A stretch of DNA of 64,000 bases, from NCBI GenBank assembly GCA_018340375.1, contig JAFFJZ010000041.1, positions 1,612,001 through 1,676,000 on the forward strand, given 5' to 3'. The notes under the pieces were generated by a model. The model did not search any database. It had not been told where the DNA came from and saw only the letters and a program-made list of their open reading frames with translations. This stretch comes from Gonatopus flavifemur (Eukaryota; Arthropoda; Insecta; Hymenoptera; Dryinidae). The translations under genes and the position numbers were made by a program. Positions 55,213 through 64,000 of this stretch are shown here, one piece after another (position 1 is the first letter of the stretch; each line of letters opens with the position of its first letter).

Positions 55213-58200
55213 TTACTTAGACGAGCTTGATTGATCTCCCATGTTGTGAGGTCTTTCTCGCACTTTAACAACTTGATATTTCTCTGCCATCGATAATAAC
55301 CAAATATAAGAATACAAAATTCGATCAACTCGATCTGCCGCGTTTTTCATACTTTCTGTAAATTCCAATTGTATCTCATGATTGTGCGTGACTTCCGTAC
55401 GAATCCCATTTAGCGCTTCCAAAGCGAAGGGAACGACACTTGCATTCCTCAGTACCCATAATCCAAAACTTTCGAGTATCATCTCTGCGATGCCCATGTC
55501 CAAATTGATCTGTAATGTGGTAAGAAGTTACCGAATTCAAAACAACAGTAAAATGTATTATTAACATGAACAGAAATTTAATGCAAGAAGGCACTAGTTC
55601 TGTTATTCGGGGTATACGGTTGGGGTACGGATCCCTGACTAATCAATTCGCTTTCTTCATTTCTTACAGAGAATACTGTCGAAAGAGGAGAGTGACAGTT
55701 CCCGACTAGAAATTTACCCCATGGACCAGATCAGGTCAACTTTGATCCAGCCCAGGTCCCAGAGCCGGATTAACGCATGGGCCTGACTGGGCCCGGGCCC
55801 AAGGCCCCGAACGGTTAGGGGGTCCCCATCAATTGAATGACAAAAATATGGATTCTTCTGTCTGGCGGATAGAATTTGATAATTACGAAGAATTAGCAAA
55901 GGAATTATTTAAAAACAAAAACTATCAAGACTATAATGAGCGTGTAAAAAAAATTAGTACACGACTTTCTTTTTCTGACTCATGTACAGATAATATTACT
56001 CTAGAAGGTGAAAATAAATTCAAGATCGAAGTTTTTATCTGTATAATTGATAAACTGTCAGCTGAATTAACACGTAGGAGTGGAGAATATAGAAAGATAT
56101 ATGATACATTTGGATTCATTTTAAATATTGAAAATATGAACGATGATGATATAGAAATGAATTGTGAAAAGCTTTGTAAAATGTACTCTCATGATTTCGA
56201 CGAATCTTGCATAGTATGTGAGTTCATACATTTCAAATTTTATTTAATTAACAAATCAACAGATGAGAAACTGAAAGAATCGAAAAAATCGATCAGAAAG
56301 ATTTATGAGTTATTGTGTATTGATGATATAGCAACAGTTTTCCCAAATGTAGAAATAGGCATAAGAATATTTTTAACCATATTACCTACGAATGTTAGCG
56401 CTGAGAGATCGTTCTCCCGATTGGCTTTGATAAAAGATGAACATAGAAGTACTATGACTCAAAAAACACTTAACGAATACAGTGTAATGTGTATGGAAAA
56501 TGATTCATTACATTCTATCAACTTTGACGAAATAATCGACGAATTCGTATCACAAAAAATAAGGCGAAGATGTATTTAATATTTTATTTGAATAAATTAT
56601 TACTGTTCAGTGATTGATTTCTCATTTCCATTAATTTCTAAATATAACAGATATGTGAAAAAAATGCGGATAAGTGTAGTCTTTTCATGTACAGCAATTT
56701 AAAGGGTATATACAAGGGCTTATACTCAGTTGCAAGGTCGAAAAAAGGTGCTCTTTTAAACATTTTTTCCTGGAAGGGATTTCATTTGACAAATACAAGA
56801 AGTGATGATACATGTAGGAGTAACTTTTAACTTACCATCAACACTTTTCATTTTCGAAAATATTAGGTTGAATTGCTCTTGCAGACGATCTCCTGGGGGT
56901 CCTTTGAAAAAAAGTGTCTGGAGGTAAGCACTCCATCTCTAGTTTGGATTATTTAAAATGAAAAAGTCAAATTCTGTTAGTGGATAGATGAATCCAGGTA
57001 TGCATTGATCGAAGGAATAGTCGAATCTTCATTTTTGACAAAATGGTGGCTTCAAAAAGCAAGAAGTCCGATTTTGGATCAACATTTTTACGTGAAATTA
57101 TTTAAAAAAAATATGAATTATTATCAGAAATCTCATTCCTATGATCAGTACCTGAAAAATATTTCTGAGAAGGTTATGTTGAAATTTCAGACCGATCAGT
57201 TGAGCCGTTTTGGAGAAATTATGCTCACCGACTTTGAAAGCGCAGTTTTGGAGAAAACGCGTTCCAAGTTCCAAAATCTCTTTACGCGTAGTAGAAAATT
57301 GTTCACAAATGTCCTTGTAACTTGGAGAATATTTGTTGGATTGACTTGAACTTTCCTGAGTGTATACTTTAATACGTGTACATTACGAAAATGGAATAAG
57401 AAAAAGAAACAATTTTTTGAAAATCCGAACTGAGTATAATCCCTTACGTTGACAGAATATTGAAAAAGTATGCTTGAACTTCAAGTCCGTTAAAAAGTCT
57501 GCCCTTACAAGGGGGCCCCGATGATCATAATGGGCCCAGGGCCCCCCAAATGCTTAATCCGGCTCTGCCAGGTCCTAGTAAGGCAACTCCGTCAGGACCT
57601 GACAAGTCATGTCACGTTTCACTAATATCAGGACCTTATGAAGCAAGACTAATAAAGATTTGATGCGGAATCCCATACCAAAACCTCCAGAATGAATTGA
57701 AATTAGGATATGAACAGGAAATCCACAACCCAAAAATGTTGTATTCGGCATGGAGAGTAACTTGAAAGATACACAGTTGACATTTGTTCAGAAACATTTT
57801 CCTAATTCAGAGAAAATTTATTTCACCAAGGAGTATACAATCTAAAATTAAGACATTTCTGCATTCACTTCATTGAACTAAACTTTATAAACATATATGT
57901 TCATAATCTCGGGATAACCTAACAAGCTCTTGATGAGATTACAGCCAGGAAAACCTATTACAATCTTCTAAGATCAGGCCCGGATTACGATATCAGGCGC
58001 CCCTACGCCAACAAGAGGTCCACCGCCCACTTAAGGAATTCAGGTTCACAAAAAATACACTTTATCAGAAAAAATTTTTTTTCCAAGCTCATGGCGCCCC
58101 CCCCCCCCCCCAAGACCTGGCGCCCTACGCCATGGCGTAGTTGGCGTATTGGGTAATCCGGGCCTGTCTAAGATAATTTAAGGGAAACCTAATCAGTATC

Positions 58201-60626
58201 AAATGGGCTTATCCCTACGTGGGGCATCCACATCTAATCCTGATTAAGATTTCAGCAGGTATACCGTATTTCGGATGACCTTGTTAGGTCCTCACCGTAT
58301 TTCAGGTTAACCATATGATAATTTCCAGTCGGATTGGTGCATGAACCAAAATCTCTGCGAAAATGAATACTGTTGATCAAGAAACGCAGCGTCTAATGAA
58401 ACAGAAGATTTTTTAGCAGGGAAACAAGACAACTCGTAAACAGTTTCCAAATTGAGAAATAATAAAAAGATCTTGAATAATTCAATGGTTTGAGAATTTT
58501 TCTACACGGGATCGTCTTTCAGGTCTCTTCGTTTCCTTATGAACCACTAAAGAAACTGACAAATCTGATTTTTTACCCTTAGACATCACAGATTTACAAC
58601 AGAAGTATTTAGAAACCGACTGTTACTTTGTTTGGAAAGTTATCTGTTCCGCTGTGGCAGCCCCAGATAGCACAGACCCAAGTAGAAATGGTCTAGTATG
58701 TATTGAATCGTGATGTAACGCTGCGCTAGCCAAAAACTAGCGTCCTCACCAGAGCCTCGCAAGTGCCTCGTTGACAATCTAGTTTTTGTCCAGCGTGGCG
58801 TTACATTACGAGTCAATCATTAGACCATTTCTACTTGGGGAAGTTTCCCAGGTATGCTTTGACAAACGTACCGTGCTTGGCACCAAGCTTGAGCCAATGC
58901 TAGTCAACACTAGGCCTAGCTCGGTTGCTACCATTGGCACCAAACTAGATTGATATCTGGGATGATAACAATGTTCAATGCTTGGCATCCGAGCTTGGTT
59001 CAATATTAAAATTCAATATTGGTTCCATGCTTGCAATCGATATTGTTGCCATTATTGATATATCAATATATTGATATATATACAATACTAATTTGAACTG
59101 AATGAGTAGGATAGATTTTGCATTGGCTTCCAAATTTGATTGAACATTCACATTTGAGTGATCGGAAATTCAACACGGCAAAATATGCTTGGTCCTAGCA
59201 TTGATGTTCAAGACGCTATCAAGGTTTGATTTGCTATGACGAGCCACGCATCGGTCAAGGCTAGGCTAACCAGACTTGGCATACCAAGCTTGACGCCGAT
59301 CATGGTGCAATTGTCAGTCTTGGCATTACTAGCCTGAGTTTGTGAACGCTTCAGAGACGTACTCGAAAGCGTGTTTCATTCAATAAATATAAGAACAAAT
59401 AACATTTATGTTTCGCTCTGCGGACAGTGATGTTCAGAAATCCCCCCAATGCTACATGAGTAATTGTTTCAAATTCCGGATTTTTATATGTTGGGAACTA
59501 GAGCGCTTTATGCGGAAATAACGCAACCATACTGGCTAATCGGCCAATTTACTTTTAGTTTGTAAATGTATCAATTCAATAAAGTGTATTATTTTCAATT
59601 CCCGGATTGAAGCTGCATCCGCTCTTTTTGCAAAACGTAGAGGATATGCGACTTCAATCCTTCAGTTCTCTCGAGTTTCATCAAACAAAAAATTATTTTA
59701 CCTTAGTACTCACGGCATCGCCGAAATTATTCAACTTTTTATGCAGTTTTAGTGCGACCAATAATTTCGAGAAGGCTTGAATTCTGCTCAAATCTCCAGT
59801 CACAGTGATAAAATAATTGTCATAATCGAATTCAGAATACACAGGTCCAGTCCCGTGTTCGAATTTGAACCAAATTTGTGGTTCCCTTTTACGACGGCGA
59901 TCGAGGTCACTTCTTATAACCTTCAAATCTGGGAAAATATTTGGTGTATTATAAACCATCAACCTTAAAGTATTCTTGTAACGTTTGTGAATAGAACCGC
60001 TTTTATGATCTGGGTTGAATGGATTGAACCCATTTTTGCATAATTCTTGTCGCACCTGTTGTACCTGTAAAATACAATTATGATTCACGAGATGCTACGA
60101 TGCATTGTGTACACTGTGAAAGAAACTACAAAACAAAGTTTGGAAGTTTTTTACCTAACATTTTTTAGTAACATTCACAAACAATTTTGGTAAAATCTCA
60201 AACAATTTTTGTTTTTAATTCACATTTTTTGAGAAGTCATGAAAATTTGTGGATTTCCAAATAATCTAAAAATTTACAAATCCATAAGTTTTTCACCATA
60301 CTTCTCTTCTTTGGAACTCCCAAATATTGTTTACAGGGTACATTGAAGGTATCATTCTTCTGAAACAATAATTTTACCTCATAAGTTTTTCTCCATCGTA
60401 TTGCGAGAAGTCCAGCGTCATCGAGATACTTCACCGATTGTGGATCCGGGGTGAAATTTTGATTCACAGGTTGTTTTGGGTCTTGCGCCATGCAGTGATA
60501 AATGTTAGTCATAGGATCGATGTATTCTTTAATTTCGTACGTATCAAAGTCTTCGGCGGTATCTTCCAATGGCAACTTAGGCTGGCCGTTTTGAGAGGAT
60601 ATCATGTCTTCGTAATCATCATTCAT
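55213..60626 (-). CDS. Unrecognised three-exon gene, ~302 aa
   Basis: Exons 60626-60378 (83 codons), 60064-59702 (121 codons), 55509-55213 (98 codons plus stop), all joined in phase 0 by GT-AG introns (donors GAG/GTAAAA and AAG/GTAAAA; acceptors TTTTACAG and ATTACAG). The protein is acidic at the N-terminus (DTAEDFDTYEIKEYIDP), has a basic central part (KRYKNTLRLMVYN, DLDRRRKREPQIWFKFEHG) and a helical, hydrophobic C-terminus (MGIAEMILESFGLWVLRNAS, RILYSYIWLLSMAEKYQ). No signal peptide with this start. An acceptor-like TTACAG at 60641 just before the ATG suggests a further 5' exon. I recognise no domain; exon joins make it a good candidate gene. Confidence 0.65.
55760..57567 (+). mobile_element. 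hAT transposon, internally deleted, 8-bp duplication
   Basis: 1808 bp, ends CAGAGCCGGATTAACGC ... GCTTAATCCGGCTCTG, perfect CCAGGTCC duplications at 55752-55759 and 57568-57575. Inside the last intron of the unknown gene. Confidence 0.95.
55833..56579 (+). CDS. hAT transposase C-terminal part (dimerisation domain)
   Basis: 248 codons from MNDKNMDSSVWRIEFDN. The C-terminal third has the hAT dimerisation signature: VFPNVEIGIRIFLTILPTNV, SAERSFSRLALIKDEHRSTM and LNEYSVMCMEND. The frame starts only 73 bp from the left terminus and lacks the zinc finger and the first DDE residues found in full-length proteins (usually over 600 aa), so the element is a deletion derivative. The ORF itself is undamaged, suggesting recent insertion. 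Confidence 0.88.
   Translation: MNDKNMDSSVWRIEFDNYEELAKELFKNKNYQDYNERVKKISTRLSFSDSCTDNITLEGENKFKIEVFICIIDKLSAELTRRSGEYRKIYDTFGFILNIENMNDDDIEMNCEKLCKMYSHDFDESCIVCEFIHFKFYLINKSTDEKLKESKKSIRKIYELLCIDDIATVFPNVEIGIRIFLTILPTNVSAERSFSRLALIKDEHRSTMTQKTLNEYSVMCMENDSLHSINFDEIIDEFVSQKIRRRCI
57975..58166. mobile_element. hAT-type MITE, CAGGCCCGGATTACG ends
   Basis: 192 bp with perfect 8-bp TCTAAGAT duplications (57967-57974, 58167-58174). Contains a run of about 15 C at 58088. Confidence 0.95.
58677..58839. mobile_element. MITE, CCCAAGTAGAAATGGTCTAG ends, GA duplication
   Basis: 163-bp hairpin CCCAAGTAGAAATGGTCTA ... TAGACCATTTCTACTTGGG, flanked by GA. Inserted just after a CCCAGATAGCACA word that may be the end of another element. 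Confidence 0.87.
58842..59701. other. Intron, non-coding
   Basis: Contains an inverted repeat rich in TTGGCACCAAGCTTG-like words (about 58875-59300) and an (AT)-rich run near 59050. No exon seen. Confidence 0.4.
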
Positions 60627-60640
60627 TTGACCATAGATTT

Positions 60641-62169
60641 CTGTAACGAATACTCATTTTTTTAGGAAAATCGTGTTTCTCATTACAGTTGTTATTGAAG
60701 AATTATTACCCGATAAAGGGGAAATATCAAAAACTTTACCAGATTTATAACAAAATGTTGCAATTGGCATCTAGATTTGTTTTAATTCGTTACAGTACAT
60801 GCGATATGAATCAATTGAGACACAAGGTAAAGAAGAACTCTGCCAATTGATAGGCACAAAGCTTCCTCGTTTCTGTCCAAGTGGCGTTCGAGCGCATTTT
60901 ACCACGTTATCACGTTCTAGTTATGATCTGATAGCGGTCCAGTATGAGTTTCATGCCAATCAGTTGAAAACTGTGGAAACATTTTTCTACAGTTTTCGAT
61001 CATATGTGCTGTGTGGGAAGACCACTATCAACCCAACACATAATCGCGGTAAGAATCTCATAATGATGGGATCATAAAAACGGAAGATATCCCAATAATA
61101 GCGGCATCTACGAAATTTTAAAAATTTGTTCCGAAGCACAGTGCTTACAATTTCCTTCCCTCAATTCCGATTTGCCTGCAATTTATATAGTAAATCTAAT
61201 ACCTCGTGCTCTGGATATGCTCCAAGTTTCATGACATTTGGATGATACGAACATAAGGAAGACATGCTTTCGAAATATTGTCAAATCATACGGACTCATA
61301 TGGGACCACTGTTAAATCGTAACCAGAACGTGGTATAAGTTTCATTGCAATTGGATGACAGGGAGCGGAGATATTCGTGATCGCAAAATCACTATTTTTC
61401 ATCACATTTTTCTTCACCTCCGCTATTCTTCTGTAAGGATCGTGTTGAAACTCATATGGGACCACTATCGACACCGAATGTAACTGTGGTAAACATCCGT
61501 GACGGAAAATATCTGTGATCACAATTTGGTGCACATACACACACACACACACGCACACAGACAGACACGAAACCAAAACTGTTCCGCCGAGAGAAACGTT
61601 TTGGCCTTAGAGATTTTTAGTTTGAAGACAAACAAATTTTCGGTCTCCTGGAAGGATCACAAAGCTTCCCTCTAACAAAGAAGCAAAATAGAATTCGAAA
61701 ATAGAATGGATCAGTCAGTCAGAAAATGTTTGCTGAGAACTTGGATGGAAAATCATTGAAAGCAACCCTACTGAATGGTTGCCAGCATGACATTCAAGTC
61801 GACCAGATTCGCATTCACCAGGGATTACTTGAATCCTAATGTTCCGTAATTTCACAACATAAATCAGATCCACCTCATCAATATACATCGAAAACTAAAG
61901 GGATAAAGTGGAAACAAAATTCATTCATTTATTCAAGGATTTAAGAATTAAATTGATAGAAGCTCGTCCCACATTAAGAATCAAGTTCTCCGATCTTATT
62001 TGAAAACATTCTTATTTTGACCTTTGAATAATGTTAATTATTGTTCAAGTTCCTCTACCAGCCCCGCAATGACGTGCCGAATAAAATAATTCAATAATTT
62101 ATCTTTTTAACTTCTCTTTCCATGCGAAAATATGTGAAAGAAAACGCTCTTTTACAGATGTAAAGGGTT
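60641..62169. other. Non-coding repeats with (CA)n run
   Basis: A short CA microsatellite at about 61537-61560 beside CAGACAGACACGAAACC, the sort of sequence found at 3' ends of some non-LTR elements; no reverse transcriptase is visible. A repeated word (GTTTCATGCCAATCAG / AAGTTTCATTGCAATTGGATGA) occurs near 60950, 61230 and 61340. The open frames at 60799-61077 and 61286-61576 are readings of this repeat. Confidence 0.45.
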
Positions 62170-63278
62170 CCCAATGAACATACAAATCTTAAAGACATCT
62201 AAAAGATGTCTAAGAAGAGACATCTTTTCGACATTTCTAAAAGACAACTTATAGACTTCTTTTAGATGTCTCACTGAAGACATTTCTAAGAAGTCTCTTG
62301 AGGTTATCTTAAAGATGTCTAATAGATTTTATTCCAAAGATGTCTTTAAAGATTTAATAAAAGACATTTTTTAGATATCTTGAAAATCAAAATCACAATA
62401 TTAATAATATAATAATATACCGATAATGATTATAGGCCTGAATTAAAAAAATATCAATTTTGATATAAAATCAAATAATTGGCGACTTTCATTATACAAA
62501 TTTTTATAATCTCATAGTGTGCATTGTTTCTACTGACCAAATTGGATCACGTCGGACCACAATTGATGTTGCACGGATTGAAAACTTAATTCGTTCAAGT
62601 ACTCCTGCTTAAAGAATTTTATTGAACCAATAGAATCTGCATCGGAATCAGTGGGTTCAATGAGATATTTTGAACGGGCGTACAAGAAAATTCTACGGTC
62701 ATAGTTTGTAATTCCAAAAAAACACGAAGGTCCAAAGAATATTCAGTGGAGGTGCATTGAACGTCCGGACATTGGATGGTCCAAACATTCCTTGAACATG
62801 TACGTATAATGTACGTATAATGAACGTGAATTTCGCCTAAAAGATCTGTGTCTTGGGGGAGTTGCAGGGATGGAATATATAATTCGCAAGACATTTTCAG
62901 ATCATCTGAAAGCGTGCTTCAACCGTGGTTAATAAAACCTATTCATTCCTATCGAATCTAATAAATTCACATTAAAATTCGAATTCTGCACGTTTAATAG
63001 AAATGAATGGGTTTTTTTATCAATCAGGGAAGAGGTCCTAAGAAAAATTTGCATTATATCTAAAACTCGTCTCGAAGGAGTCTACAAGATATCTTCTAGA
63101 TATCTAGCAAGAGTTCTAAAAGATGTCTTACTCAAGACATGTTTTGGATGTCTAAAACTGTCGCATAAGACATCTTTTAGACTTCTTTTAGATATCTTTT
63201 AGAACAATTTGTAAGACATCTTGTGAAGTCGCAAGACATCTTTTAGATTTCGAAAAGATATCTTTTTGTCTATGTGGG
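62170..63278. mobile_element. Inverted-repeat element of AGATGTCTT words, TT duplication
   Basis: 1109 bp, left CCCAATGAACATACAAATC, right GATATCTTTTTGTCTATGTGGG, flanked by TT. The outer about 220 bp on each side consist of AAAGACATCT / AGATGTCTT repeats in both orientations; centre unrelated and non-coding. Confidence 0.75.
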
Positions 63279-63421
63279 TTGTAATCATTCAAATCAAACT
63301 GTCTTTCAAATGTGATAATTTTCGAAACAAAGAGCGAACCATAATAGTTTTGTGACTAGAAATAAGTTATGTTCGCGGAAATGTACCGAAACGTGGCGAA
63401 AATATATAATGTGTTGCGCTC

Positions 63422-63561
63422 TAGAGGTGAACGAATCTTTACGAAGCGAATCTTTTGTATAAAAAAATGTTTAATTTGTATCGAATTCCATGAAATTTTT
63501 ATCAAAACTTGATAAGTATTTTATACAAAAGATTCACTGCGTCAAGATTCACCCACCTCTA
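63422..63561. mobile_element. hAT MITE, TAGAGGTG family copy 4
   Basis: TAGAGGTGAACGAATC ... GATTCACCCACCTCTA, 140 bp, no intact 8-bp duplication. Confidence 0.8.
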
Positions 63562-63608
63562 TCCCGGATAGCATCGGGAGGTTTTCTAAACATCCACAAA
63601 ACGTACTT

Positions 63609-63926
63609 CCCAAGTAGCACCAGAATATACTATGAACGTTCTTCGAATATTCGAAATATGTTCCATGAATATTCCAATGAGACCGTTTCGTAGGTGCTAT
63701 GCATATTCATCGAACGTATGTAATCGAATATACGACGGGACATCAATCGAACGTCGATTGAATGAATATCGTACATTTCGAATATACCATGCATGTTCTA
63801 AGTATATTTAAAACAGACTCATTCGAAAATTCTATGAACGTTAATTATATATTCTTCGTATCTCATTCGTACATTCTACGAACGTTTCTATTTCGTATAT
63901 ACTTTGAACTTCTGTTGCTGCTTGGG
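63609..63926. mobile_element. MITE, CCCAAGTAGCACCAGAA family, TT duplication, copy 3
   Basis: 318 bp, CCCAAGTAGCACCAGAA ... TTCTGTTGCTGCTTGGG, flanked by TT. Its 2-bp target differs from the CA of the other two copies, showing target choice is not fixed. Confidence 0.9.
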
Positions 63927-64000
63927 TTGCCCACACAGAGAACGTTCAAATGGAGATCCCAGGGCGTTTTAAGAACAACGCATGTACGTCCCAGGGACAT

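Noticed and set aside
57005..57349. 114-aa frame in the hAT copy as a second element gene
   Set aside because: No hAT or other motif; probably non-coding remainder after internal deletion.
60799..61576. Opposed frames with a shared YDL.AV.YE motif
   Set aside because: They are readings of an inverted repeat next to a CA microsatellite.

Overview
This is AT-rich eukaryotic DNA with spliced genes (GT-AG introns, TATA/initiator promoters) and a very heavy, layered load of DNA transposons. The mix (P element/THAP9-like, piggyBac, mariner, pogo/Tigger-like, hAT, DIRS, dozens of MITEs, a dimeric satellite) and a secreted trypsin-like protein point to an arthropod, most likely an insect. No rRNA, CRISPR array or bacterial-style operon is visible.

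Only two spliced host genes can be supported, both on the minus strand. The first is a secreted S1 (trypsin-fold) serine-protease homologue with four exons at 49639-42095 (301 aa); all three catalytic positions are replaced (His to Phe, Asp to Asn, Ser to Tyr). A paralogous first exon with the same promoter lies at 4739-4681; the rest of that gene would lie beyond the left edge. The two first exons sit in an old segmental duplication (about 4.5-18.1 kb against 48.9-55.1 kb). The second is an unrecognised three-exon gene at 60626-55213 (about 302 aa).

Layout: 0-4.5 kb, satellite relic, piggyBac relic and MITEs; 4.6-4.8 kb, protease paralogue exon 1 and promoter; 4.9-6.5 kb, large inverted-repeat element; 6.8-8.1 kb, satellite array with a 283-bp dimer; 9.1-12.35 kb, fold-back element with 811-bp arms around a DDE-like transposase gene; 12.5-18 kb, MITEs (TA, 8-bp and 2-bp target duplications) in duplicated DNA; 19-23.7 kb, degenerate DIRS retroelement; 24.1-33.7 kb, degenerate P element whose coding exon is split by a 3.75-kb transposon (28103-31854) with an intact 571-aa ORF; 34-42 kb, DIRS-end fragment, MITEs and Tigger relic; 42-49.7 kb, protease homologue with TE-filled introns; 49.7-55.1 kb, duplicated flank with nested elements, including a mariner fragment; 55.2-60.6 kb, unknown gene with a hAT copy and MITEs in its last intron; 60.6-64 kb, repeats.

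The most interesting signal is a set of inverted-repeat elements that share only CCC...GGG ends and create 2-bp, non-TA target duplications (TT, CA, AT, GA). Three are supported by matching empty sites inside this same window. The second is the 28103-31854 element: CACAGGCC ends, 3-bp TWA duplication and a Cys-rich transposase-like ORF of a family I cannot name.
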